Below, piece by piece: positions 8,450-15,833 of a stretch of DNA of 41,899 nucleotides. The notes under the pieces were generated by a model. The model searched no databases. It was not told the DNA's origin and was given only the letters and a program-made list of their open reading frames with translations. This DNA comes from Treponema sp. (lineage in GTDB: Bacteria; Spirochaetota; Spirochaetia; Treponematales; Treponemataceae), in contig JAILKS010000067.1 in assembly GCA_024693715.1 (NCBI GenBank), positions 1 to 41,899 on the forward strand, in the 5' to 3' direction. Each line of letters begins with the position of its first letter. The stretch's first letter is position 1. The position numbers were made by a program, and so were the translations under genes.

Positions 8450-10447
8450 CTATTTTGCATTTGCATCAAAATTCGACCAGAGCTTCAGGTCTTCGGCAAT
8501 TTCCTTTAAATTCTCTTCATTAAGACTCTTTGCATTAATTGCAACGATATATGACTGTGTTTTGAATGTAAGCTCATTTGAATTCCAGCCCGAAAGATAC
8601 CAGGCATCAACATGATTAAGCTTTGAAGCATGATTATACGGATCTACAAAGTTTTCATCTGTCATCTGATTTTTATCGCGCATGAACATTTTATGTACAC
8701 GTTCAGCGTTAGGCTCATAATCCAAATCAAAGAAATCTATCGTAAAATCGTTTGCGCTTTGTGAGAAATATGCTGTCGTCTGCCAGTGTCCGACAAGTGC
8801 TTTTGCCCAGTCAACATTTCCTTTTTCATCAGCGTAATCACTTTCAACCTGATAAAGCATGAATGCCGTGAAATTTCTGAATACCTGAAGATTATCATCA
8901 GGAAGAAGTAAAAGAGATCTCTTTACCTGTGAATCTGAAGTTAGCAAAACATCATTGAATGAACCGTTAAGAAAATCTAAGAATGCTGTTTTATCACTAC
9001 CAAATCCTGTGATTTTTATAAGGATTGAATTATTGGCATTCCGTCCGATTAATTTATAATCTGAACCATCCTGCCATAAAGTACATGTATAAGTTTCTCC
9101 CTTTGCACTAAAGGTTTGTGTTTCACCCTCCGGGATTTCAACATCTGAATAAATGGAATCATCATTATATTCCATATACACTGCAGTTGATTTATTAATA
9201 AAATCATCATGATACATCGCAAGAATTGCAGCCTTAGAGCGATATCCATAAACAACAAAATCATCGAGTGATTCAAACTGTTCTATAGCGCCGCCTGTAT
9301 TTCTGATGTTGTAATAATCAAAAACAGAAAGTGCAATAATCTGCTTTGTATCGTTTACCGGGAATAAATTGATACAATTTTCAACCTGTTTATTAAATAC
9401 AGTAGGAATGGTTGCTGCTCCGTCAAATGTAGAAATTCGTTTTTCTTCTATCATCCTGTTGTAATTATTCATCTTTTCTGAAAAATCATCATATTTGGAA
9501 ACCTTTGTGTCTGTAATTCCAATTTCCTCAAGCTTTTCCTGAAGCTCTTTTGTTTCTTCTTCTGTTTCAAAAGCACCGGCATGAACATCAAAAGTAAAGA
9601 GATTTTCCTCATCATAGGTTTTTACGACATATGCATTAATATCCTGCTTCAAAAGACGACGCATATAACGTTCTGCGCGGGTTTGTTCCTTATAAGAGCT
9701 TACTAAAACAGAATACGGCTTTTTTTCATTTGTGATCGCCTCATTAGATGAAAGTACTGCAGAAGGTTCTTCGTCTAAATTAACAACTACCTGAGGTTTT
9801 TCTTCTTCTTTTTCAGCAGGCTTTTCAACTTCTACCGGTGGTTCAATAACGACAGGCTCTTCCGGTGCTGGTTCAATGATAACCGGCTCCTCTACCGCAG
9901 GTTCTTCGATTACAGGAGCCTCCGGAATGACTGGCTCTTCTACGACAGGTTCAGGCTTTACTTCTACCGGTTCTTTAATCTGTGGCTTTACCTCCGGCTC
10001 AGGCTTTTTAATTTCCTGTTCAGGCTTTTTTGTCTCTGTTTTTTTATTTTCAGATTTTTCAACTTTTGGTTTACTTGTTTCCTGTTTTGAAGGTGTTTCG
10101 ATTACCGGAACATTCTTCAAGTTAGTAGGAACAGAACAAATCCATCCGCTGTTGATTCTATATTTTTTTGCGACAGCAGTTTTTAGAAAAGTATTTCGTT
10201 TTATTACAGCATCATTAACTTTTTTGAAGGATTCTACAAGAAGAACTCTGTAAAAAAGTCCTTTCTTAGTCTGTGCCTCTAGAACGAAGGATGGCACTCC
10301 TTCAGAAGTCAAGGAATATGCAAGGTTTTTAGCATTATCTTTTTTCTGAAACGAACCAATACAAACATAAAACGCATCAGAGAAAACCGGCAGAGAAAAT
10401 AAACAAAATGATAAAACCAGAATGAATTTTTTAAAAGCCTTATTCAT
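8450..10447 (-). CDS. Exported protein with two SPOR domains and a Glu/Pro-rich linker
   Basis: The preferred start is ATG at 10447, giving 665 aa; the frame opens at TTG 10480, but the later start gives a clean signal peptide (MNKAFKKFILVLSFCLFSLP) and sits 6 nt after a GATAAT hexamer. A first SPOR-like domain follows (DAFYVCIGSFQKKDNAKNLA). Then comes a long low-complexity region of repeated EEPV, EKP and PEP units (about 110-235), and a second SPOR domain (KPYSVLVSSYKEQTRAERYM). The last 300 residues are a beta-rich domain I do not recognise. SPOR domains bind denuded peptidoglycan at division sites, so a periplasmic cell-wall role is likely. The gene is monocistronic on the minus strand, divergent from pta. 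Confidence 0.85.
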   Translation of the reverse strand: MNKAFKKFILVLSFCLFSLPVFSDAFYVCIGSFQKKDNAKNLAYSLTSEGVPSFVLEAQTKKGLFYRVLLVESFKKVNDAVIKRNTFLKTAVAKKYRINSGWICSVPTNLKNVPVIETPSKQETSKPKVEKSENKKTETKKPEQEIKKPEPEVKPQIKEPVEVKPEPVVEEPVIPEAPVIEEPAVEEPVIIEPAPEEPVVIEPPVEVEKPAEKEEEKPQVVVNLDEEPSAVLSSNEAITNEKKPYSVLVSSYKEQTRAERYMRRLLKQDINAYVVKTYDEENLFTFDVHAGAFETEEETKELQEKLEEIGITDTKVSKYDDFSEKMNNYNRMIEEKRISTFDGAATIPTVFNKQVENCINLFPVNDTKQIIALSVFDYYNIRNTGGAIEQFESLDDFVVYGYRSKAAILAMYHDDFINKSTAVYMEYNDDSIYSDVEIPEGETQTFSAKGETYTCTLWQDGSDYKLIGRNANNSILIKITGFGSDKTAFLDFLNGSFNDVLLTSDSQVKRSLLLLPDDNLQVFRNFTAFMLYQVESDYADEKGNVDWAKALVGHWQTTAYFSQSANDFTIDFFDLDYEPNAERVHKMFMRDKNQMTDENFVDPYNHASKLNHVDAWYLSGWNSNELTFKTQSYIVAINAKSLNEENLKEIAEDLKLWSNFDANAK

Positions 10448-10453
10448 ACTGTA

Positions 10454-10474
10454 ATTATCGGCATATCTGGTCTT
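10454..10474 (-). promoter_or_regulatory. Promoter of SPOR gene, candidate leaderless start
   Basis: On the minus strand TTGAAA (10469-10474) and GATAAT (10454-10459) are 15 bp apart, somewhat short. The -10 ends 6 nt before the ATG at 10447 and no Shine-Dalgarno exists, so transcription may begin at or next to the start codon. Confidence 0.4.
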
Positions 10475-10494
10475 TTTCAATAGTTTAATGACTT

Positions 10495-10510
10495 AATCAT
10501 TTGAATGATT
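10495..10510. repeat. Perfect 7-bp inverted repeat between divergent SPOR and pta genes
   Basis: AATCATT-TG-AATGATT is a perfect inverted repeat lying in the 196-bp divergent region. It could be a regulator site for either gene, but AT-rich palindromes are frequent by chance here. Confidence 0.25.
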
Positions 10511-10572
10511 GTTTTTTGAACATTTTAAAAGGTGTTCTCCAAAAAACTGATTATAATTTTCTTCAGCATTGA

Positions 10573-10601
10573 AAAAAATGCTTCTTTGCGATATTTTGAT
10601 A
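10573..10601 (+). promoter_or_regulatory. Candidate pta promoter
   Basis: TTGAAA and TATTTT are separated by 17 bp, about 45 bp upstream of the pta ATG; just after it TGATAAAAT offers an alternative extended -10. A strong TGGAGG ribosome site lies at 10631-10636. Confidence 0.4.
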
Positions 10602-10643
10602 AAATAGAAAACAAACTTTTAGATATATTCTGGAGGCATAAAC

Positions 10644-11675
10644 ATGTCATTCGTAAATGATTTATTAAACAAGGCAAAGGCTGCAAATAAAACAATCGTT
10701 TTGTGCGAAGGTGAAGACAAACGTGTTGTAGAAGCAGCTTCGAAAATCGTAAAAGACGGAATTGCAAAAATCATTTTGATTGGAAGCGATGAAGACATTA
10801 AGGCTAGTGGTTCTAGTGCCGATTTGAGCGGAGTAACAATTATTGATCCTGCAAAAGATGCAAACGCAGATAAATATGCAGAACTCCTTTTTAAGGCACG
10901 CGAAGGAAAAATCAATAAGAAAACTGGCGAACCTGAATACGCTGATGTTGCTGCCGCAAAAGCTGCAATCTTAAAAGACCACACAATGTACGGTGCCCTT
11001 ATTCTTAAAGCAGGTGATGCAGACGGTTTTGTTTCCGGTGCATGCCACTCAACTGCAAACACTTTACGACCTGGGCTTCAGGTAATTAAAACAGCTCCTG
11101 GATTTAAAACAGTTTCAAGCTGCTTCATTATGGTAGCTCCTGAAGGTGGAAATCCTTACATCAAGGAAGGCGTTTCTGTATTCGGTGACTGTGCAATCAA
11201 CATTGAACCAACAGCAGAAGAACTCTGCGACATTGCTATTGCATCTGCAGATACAGCAAAAAAGATTGCAGGAATTGATCCTCGTGTTGCACTTCTTTCT
11301 TTCTCTACAAAGGGTTCCGGAAATGATGCAAAATTCTACGACACTGTAACAAAAGTTCAGAAGGCTACAGAACTTGCAAAAGCTGCTGCCCCGGACCTTG
11401 CATTGGACGGAGAATTCCAGTTTGACGCAGCAATCGCTCCTGAAGTTGGAGAATTAAAGGCTCCTGGAAGCCAGGTTGCAGGTCATGCAAACGTATTTAT
11501 CTTCCCTAACATCAATGCCGGAAACATCGGATATAAAATCTGCCAGAGAATGGGCGGATGGATGGCAATCGGTCCAATCTGTCAGGGCTTTGCAAAACCA
11601 TTGAACGACCTTAGCCGCGGCTGTAACGTAGAAGACATTGTTGCAACTGTTGCTGTTACCGCATTACAGGCATAA
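10644..11675 (+). CDS. pta: Phosphate acetyltransferase
   Basis: This 343-aa protein is the short, single-domain Pta form (PTA_PTB family) that interconverts acetyl-CoA and acetyl phosphate. Visible signatures include KTIVLCEGEDKRVVEAA near the N-terminus, DADGFVSGACHSTANTLRP at about 125-143, FDAAIAPEVG and GHANVFIFPNINAGNIGYK near 275-295, and a complete GWMAIGPICQG end. With acetate kinase, expected elsewhere, it would make ATP from acetyl-CoA during fermentation. TGGAGG lies 7 nt before the ATG. The unknown 11752-12255 gene and cstA follow on the same strand, consistent with a pyruvate/acetate module. Confidence 0.97.
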   Translation: MSFVNDLLNKAKAANKTIVLCEGEDKRVVEAASKIVKDGIAKIILIGSDEDIKASGSSADLSGVTIIDPAKDANADKYAELLFKAREGKINKKTGEPEYADVAAAKAAILKDHTMYGALILKAGDADGFVSGACHSTANTLRPGLQVIKTAPGFKTVSSCFIMVAPEGGNPYIKEGVSVFGDCAINIEPTAEELCDIAIASADTAKKIAGIDPRVALLSFSTKGSGNDAKFYDTVTKVQKATELAKAAAPDLALDGEFQFDAAIAPEVGELKAPGSQVAGHANVFIFPNINAGNIGYKICQRMGGWMAIGPICQGFAKPLNDLSRGCNVEDIVATVAVTALQA

Positions 11676-11701
11676 AAATACAATATCACTAAAGAAATTA
11701 A

Positions 11702-11730
11702 TTGACACTTAAAACTCCATGTCATATACT
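11702..11730 (+). promoter_or_regulatory. Strong sigma-70 promoter inside the 5' end of the 11719 open frame
   Basis: A perfect TTGACA (11702-11707) is followed after 17 bp by TATACT (11725-11730). The predicted transcription start is near 11737. This places the first in-frame ATG (11719) upstream of the transcript and supports a start at 11752. The promoter can serve the unknown gene and cstA separately from pta. Confidence 0.65.
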
Positions 11731-11751
11731 GAATTCATAAGGTATATGGCT

Positions 11752-12255
11752 ATGGAGCCTTCAGATGCATTAAACAAACTGCTGCCATCCTTTGAGCAGT
11801 ATTACACAATTAATAATCAGGCTGAACAACCTTTCTGCAGAGAAGCAGAATTTCGTTCCCATAACGAACAGTATTTTCTTGTCCGCCAGGCTCATATTGC
11901 CGACATAGATTCAAACGAATTTGTCTATTTTTTCACTACAGATAATCTTGATTCACAAGCAGTACAAAAGCTTTCATCTCTCGCATGGGAAAAAGGTCTT
12001 GCAAAAGTAAGACCATATAACGGACATAAAAATTCTGATATTTCCCTTATAATCCTGTGCAATTCAGTTAATGAAGATACAGTCAAAACAATCAAAAAAA
12101 CAAAATTCTATAAATCATATAAATTCAGCTTTCACGGCTGGAGCAACTTCAAGCTTTCTGTTGTGGAATTAAACAATCAGCATATTTATTTCAACAGATT
12201 CGGCAAGGATTACCGTAAACTGCTTGAGAAAAATATATTAAAAAATAATTCATAG
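11752..12255 (+). CDS. Unknown protein between pta and cstA, about 167 aa
   Basis: The frame is open from ATG 11719, but a strong promoter overlaps that codon and no ribosome site precedes it. ATG at 11752 has AAGG 9 nt upstream and lies after the predicted transcription start. The product is soluble, with mixed charge, no signal peptide and no motif I recognise; aromatic residues are frequent (QYFLVRQAHIADIDSNEFVY, and FSFHGWSNFKLSVVELNN near the end). It is 21 bp upstream of cstA with no terminator between, so a role linked to the transporter is possible. That link rests on position only. Confidence 0.65.
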   Translation: MEPSDALNKLLPSFEQYYTINNQAEQPFCREAEFRSHNEQYFLVRQAHIADIDSNEFVYFFTTDNLDSQAVQKLSSLAWEKGLAKVRPYNGHKNSDISLIILCNSVNEDTVKTIKKTKFYKSYKFSFHGWSNFKLSVVELNNQHIYFNRFGKDYRKLLEKNILKNNS

Positions 12256-12276
12256 TAAATGGAGGTTTAGAAAAAA

Positions 12277-14007
12277 ATGACAGCATTATTAATCATTATT
12301 GCTGCGGTCGCTTTACTTGTTATCGGCTATATCATTTATGGCTCATGGCTCGCAAAGCAGTGGGGTATTGATCCTAAAAGAAAGACTCCTGCCCATGAAA
12401 AACAGGACGGAGTAGATTACGTTCCGGCTAAACCAGCTGTATTGATGGGACATCACTTCTCATCTATCGCAGGTGCCGGTCCAATCAACGGTCCGATTCA
12501 GGCTGCTGTATTCGGATGGGTACCAGTATTCCTGTGGTGTGTAGTTGGCGGTATTTTCTTCGGTGGTCTTCAGGATTTCGGTTCTCTGTTTGCTTCTATC
12601 CGAAACGACGGAAAATCAGTTGGTGAAATCATTAAATCATCAATGGGTCAAAAAGCAAAGAAGCTCTTTATCATTTTTGCTTTGCTCGTACTCATTCTTG
12701 TAATTGCATCATTCGTAAACGTAGTTGCAGGTACATTCCTCACAGCTGCTGATGCTGCAAAAACATTCGGATTTGTTACAAACCCGACAGGAAATCAGAC
12801 AACAGCAATGATTTCTCTTTGTTTCATCGTTCTTGCAATTATTTATGGTATCCTTACAAATAAATGCGGTCTTAAGACTCTTCCTGCAACAATCATCGGA
12901 ATTGCAGGAATTATTCTTATTACAATTCTTGGTCTTAATGTTGGATTTGCAATGACACGTACTGCATGGATTGTATTCATTGGTCTTTACATTGCAATTG
13001 CTTCTCTTGTTCCTGTTTGGATTATGCTCCAGCCACGTGACTATCTTTCATCATTCCTTCTTTATGCAATGATGATTATTGCCATTGTTGGTATTATTCT
13101 TTCAGCATTCACAGGCGGAGCAAGAGACTTGTCATTCAATCTTCCTGCATTTACAGGATGGAAACAGAGCATTGGTACAATGTTCCCTGCTCTTTTCATC
13201 ACTGTTGCTTGTGGTGCTTGTTCAGGCTTCCACTCACTCATTTCTACAGGTACATCGTCTAAACAGCTCGACAACGAAGCTAATGCTAAGGCTGTAGGTT
13301 ATGGCTCAATGCTCATTGAATCTGCTCTTGGTATTATTTCTTTGATTGCTGTTGGTATGGTTTCTTCAAAGTTCATTTCTGTAAATGATGCTGGACTTTA
13401 TGTATTCAAGGGATCTCCTGCAACTGCATTTGGTAGCGGTATTGCTATTCTTTTTGGTAACGAAGGTTCTGGTGTATTCAATACAATCAAGGCTCTTCTT
13501 ACACTTGCAGTTTCTGTATTCGCTCTTACATCTTTGGATACAGGTACTCGCTTGAGCCGCTTTATGTTCTCTGAACTCTTCCTTAAGGAAGATGAAGCTA
13601 CATGGAAGAATGCAAAGGGAATCCGCAAGATTCTTGCAAATCCACTCTTTGGTACAGCTCTTATGGTAATCATTGGTTGTATTCTTGGTGGACTTTCACT
13701 TTCTCAGATCTGGGGATTGTTCGGTGCTGCTAACCAGCTCCTTGCAGGTATTGCTTTGATGGCTGTTGCTGCATGGCTTGGCAACGTTGGAAAGAACAAC
13801 AAGATGTTCTTCATTCCAATGATTTTCATGCTTGCTGCTACATTGACATACCTTATTATGACTATTATCAAGAAGTGCAAGGTTGTTGCTGCAGGTGCTC
13901 CATGGGGTGACTGGTTCCAGCTTATCTTTGCTCTTGCAATGGTTGTTCTTGCCATTATTCTTGTTATTGAAGGTTTCAAAACTTTCACAAAACAGCTTAA
14001 AAAATAA
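12277..14007 (+). CDS. cstA: CstA-family carbon starvation protein / pyruvate-peptide transporter
   Basis: This 576-aa integral membrane protein has about 15 hydrophobic segments. Family hallmarks are RKTPAHEKQDGVDYVPAKP near residue 36-54, LMGHHFSSIAGAGPINGPI near 57-75, LWCVVGGIFFGGLQDFGSLF, and ACGACSGFHSLISTGTSSKQ in the middle. CstA proteins take up peptides and, in several bacteria, pyruvate. GGAGG lies 11 nt before the ATG. The gene ends the pta cluster and is followed by a strong terminator. It is shorter than E. coli CstA (about 700 aa), as is usual for the compact forms of anaerobes. Confidence 0.95.
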   Translation: MTALLIIIAAVALLVIGYIIYGSWLAKQWGIDPKRKTPAHEKQDGVDYVPAKPAVLMGHHFSSIAGAGPINGPIQAAVFGWVPVFLWCVVGGIFFGGLQDFGSLFASIRNDGKSVGEIIKSSMGQKAKKLFIIFALLVLILVIASFVNVVAGTFLTAADAAKTFGFVTNPTGNQTTAMISLCFIVLAIIYGILTNKCGLKTLPATIIGIAGIILITILGLNVGFAMTRTAWIVFIGLYIAIASLVPVWIMLQPRDYLSSFLLYAMMIIAIVGIILSAFTGGARDLSFNLPAFTGWKQSIGTMFPALFITVACGACSGFHSLISTGTSSKQLDNEANAKAVGYGSMLIESALGIISLIAVGMVSSKFISVNDAGLYVFKGSPATAFGSGIAILFGNEGSGVFNTIKALLTLAVSVFALTSLDTGTRLSRFMFSELFLKEDEATWKNAKGIRKILANPLFGTALMVIIGCILGGLSLSQIWGLFGAANQLLAGIALMAVAAWLGNVGKNNKMFFIPMIFMLAATLTYLIMTIIKKCKVVAAGAPWGDWFQLIFALAMVVLAIILVIEGFKTFTKQLKK

Positions 14008-14025
14008 AAAGATTAACTGATAAAA

Positions 14026-14086
14026 TAATAAAGGCTGCCGGTTACTGCTCCTGAATAAAAAGCTTCAACTGACAGCCTTTATTTAA
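14026..14086 (+). terminator. Terminator after cstA
   Basis: AATAAAGGCTG pairs with CAGCCTTTATT, and the stem extends inward through CGGTT/AACTG with one mismatch, leaving a loop of about 23 nt. The flanking A and T runs make it potentially bidirectional. Confidence 0.7.
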
Positions 14087-14109
14087 TTAACCGCTTACGG
14101 TAAATCTAT

Positions 14110-14292
14110 TTAATTCGAACAATCATCTGAACCTTGTATAGAAATCTTATAAGATTCAGCTGCATCATAATCTTCTTTAACACCATGTTCAGTTATTATC
14201 CACCAGTCTTTTGTAGACGATGAATACTCTGATTTTCTAAGATCTTCAAGATCCTTTTTGCTCAAAGCTCCAACCCACAAATCCTCAATCAC
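14110..14292 (-). pseudogene. 5'-truncated paralogue of the adjacent lipoprotein
   Basis: A 60-codon frame (GTG start) encodes a tail aligning with the C-terminus of the neighbouring lipoprotein: DLWVGALSKKDLEDLRKSEY versus GVWVVSKNEFDIYKNDHPGR, and YDAAESYKISIQGS versus FDAADSYNVVIKGT. It lacks the signal peptide, lipobox and first half. It begins directly after the terminator of the intact copy, without a promoter or ribosome site. It looks like the remnant of a tandem duplication rather than a working gene. Confidence 0.65.
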
Positions 14293-14297
14293 ATAGT

Positions 14298-14327
14298 AAA
14301 AAAAAAGACCAGAGAAAAACTCTGGTC
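14298..14327 (-). terminator. Rho-independent terminator of the lipoprotein gene
   Basis: On the minus strand a perfect 8-bp stem GACCAGAG/CTCTGGTC with a 5-nt T loop is followed by a run of nine T. It lies 22 bp after the stop codon at 14350. Confidence 0.9.
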
Positions 14328-14349
14328 TTCATCGATTTACAGGTATGTT

Positions 14350-14799
14350 TTATTTCAATTCAATATCTGTTTTTGAACTGGTACCTTTTATTACAACATT
14401 ATAGCTGTCTGCTGCATCAAAAGAGTTGAAGATATGAGGGAGTTCAGAGTTATACATAATAATAGAGGAATCTTTTCTACCTGGATGATCATTCTTATAA
14501 ATATCAAATTCATTTTTTGACACAACCCAAACACCCAGACCATTTTCCTTATCTGCAATTGCACTTAATCTTCCGGTTATAGTCCAAATTTTGCTATCCC
14601 CATCAGCCAGAGTCGGAGCAATATAATCAATATCCTGCATCTCTCCAAGACGGTATTCCAACCAGTAAACAATTTCTTCGCCCGAATTGTTTGTAATTGT
14701 TACAATAGTGCTGGTTGGCGAAAACTGGCAGGAACTGAGAAGGAAAAAAGCGCCAAAAAGCATAGACAAAAAAACAGTTTTCAATAAATTTTTTTTCAT
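14350..14799 (-). CDS. Small lipoprotein of unknown function, 149 aa
   Basis: The N-terminus has lysines, a hydrophobic core and the lipobox LLSSC at about residues 21-25, so it is exported and lipidated. The mature domain is a compact beta-rich unit beginning with STIVTITNNSGEEIVYWLEY, reminiscent of small Ig-like or lectin-like folds, but I assign no family. AGGAGT lies 5 nt before the ATG and a near-consensus promoter stands upstream, so it is a single-gene transcript with its own terminator. A truncated paralogue lies directly downstream, showing that the gene was duplicated. Confidence 0.85.
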   Translation of the reverse strand: MKKNLLKTVFLSMLFGAFFLLSSCQFSPTSTIVTITNNSGEEIVYWLEYRLGEMQDIDYIAPTLADGDSKIWTITGRLSAIADKENGLGVWVVSKNEFDIYKNDHPGRKDSSIIMYNSELPHIFNSFDAADSYNVVIKGTSSKTDIELK

Positions 14800-14831
14800 A
14801 GCATACTCCTGAATTTTTAATATTTATTTAT

Positions 14832-14860
14832 ATTTTAACATTCCCAAAAGCATCTGTCAA
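14832..14860 (-). promoter_or_regulatory. Near-consensus sigma-70 promoter of the lipoprotein
   Basis: On the minus strand TTGACA (14855-14860), a 17-bp spacer and TGT-TAAAAT (-10 at 14832-14837) give a strong housekeeping promoter about 33 bp before the ATG. Confidence 0.8.
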
Positions 14861-14877
14861 CGAAAGTTTCACCTCTC

Positions 14878-15774
14878 CTACAGCATTCTTGTCTGTTTTT
14901 TGTATTCTTCAAAGCCGGGCTTTTTAGACTGTCGTTTGTCGGCCATCGGAATGCTCACAAAAAGGAACATAATAGTATTCAAAAGTGCACCAAATAAAAG
15001 ATACCAGGAGTTCCAACCCAGTGCAGAAACTCCTGCAAGTCCTATTCCCCACCACATAAGGATTTCGCAGGCATAATTTGGATGGCGTGAATGTTTCCAG
15101 AGCCCCGTACGAATAAAGCCACCTGCACCGGATTTTCTAAATTTGTGCATCTGAATATCTGCAATTCCTTGAAAGATGGCTGCAAAAAGACTCAATGTAA
15201 TAAAGACTGCACTTGCCACACCAAAATCTGCATTTTCAAAAAAAGCTATTACAGCAGGAAGCACACATAAATAAACAACACAGGTTGGAAATAAATGAAT
15301 ACCAAGAAAATTTATAACAGGATAAAAGCGTCCTGTTTTTTCCTTAAGCATAACATAACGCCAGTCCTGATATTCAAAGCTTTTAAAATTATAAGCCCAG
15401 TTAGCCGTAAGTCTTATAGACCAGAAGAGAACTGTTATAAACAAATACACTGCAACCGGAGATAAAGAAATATCAACTTCATCATATAAACCAAGAAGAG
15501 CAGTTCCAAGTTTAGCTACCAGAATATAATTAACTAACACAAAACAAAGAATCACCGGTGGCTGCACACTCCAGTACGGATCATAAACCGAAGCATTATT
15601 AAAAATCAAACTGAAAATAAAAACAACTACTGTTGCACCAATATCTGCAAGCAATAATGAAAGCACCAAAGAAAACTTCGAAGCAAAAAAAGTAAAAATA
15701 AAAAAGCCACAAACAGCTGCAAGAATATAAATCAATAAAATTATAAAAAGTGAAGCAGCTCGATTTTTAATCAT
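14878..15774 (-). CDS. DUF1295 (steroid 5-alpha-reductase-like) membrane protein
   Basis: This 298-aa protein has about seven to eight membrane segments. The C-terminal signature of the DUF1295 family is clear: GLWKHSRHPNYACEILMWWG near 225-244, and DKRQSKKPGFEEYKKQT near the end. Relatives include membrane reductases and methyltransferases of the isoprenylcysteine/steroid type; the substrate here is unknown. GGGAG precedes the ATG, but its spacer is the T-tract of the gltX terminator, so expression may depend on read-through. No separate promoter was recognised. Confidence 0.9.
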   Translation of the reverse strand: MIKNRAASLFIILLIYILAAVCGFFIFTFFASKFSLVLSLLLADIGATVVVFIFSLIFNNASVYDPYWSVQPPVILCFVLVNYILVAKLGTALLGLYDEVDISLSPVAVYLFITVLFWSIRLTANWAYNFKSFEYQDWRYVMLKEKTGRFYPVINFLGIHLFPTCVVYLCVLPAVIAFFENADFGVASAVFITLSLFAAIFQGIADIQMHKFRKSGAGGFIRTGLWKHSRHPNYACEILMWWGIGLAGVSALGWNSWYLLFGALLNTIMFLFVSIPMADKRQSKKPGFEEYKKQTRML

Positions 15775-15785
15775 AAAAAAACTCC

Positions 15786-15822
15786 CAAAAAAACGGCGAC
15801 ACTATAAAAAGCATCGCCGTTA
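15786..15822 (-). terminator. Terminator after gltX
   Basis: On the minus strand AACGGCGA (15814-15821) and TCGCCGTT (15792-15799) form an 8-bp stem around a 14-nt loop, followed by seven T. The T-tract runs into the ribosome site of the DUF1295 gene. Confidence 0.85.
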
Positions 15823-15833
15823 GATTTTATAAA

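Noticed and set aside
9876..10253. Plus-strand 125-codon ORF rich in Gly, Ser and Thr
   Set aside because: It is the antisense image of the Glu/Pro-rich linker of the SPOR protein.
10619..11062. Long minus-strand ORF opposite pta
   Set aside because: pta is unmistakable on the other strand; this is a codon-bias shadow, as are the antisense ORFs across cstA, dnaE and asnS.
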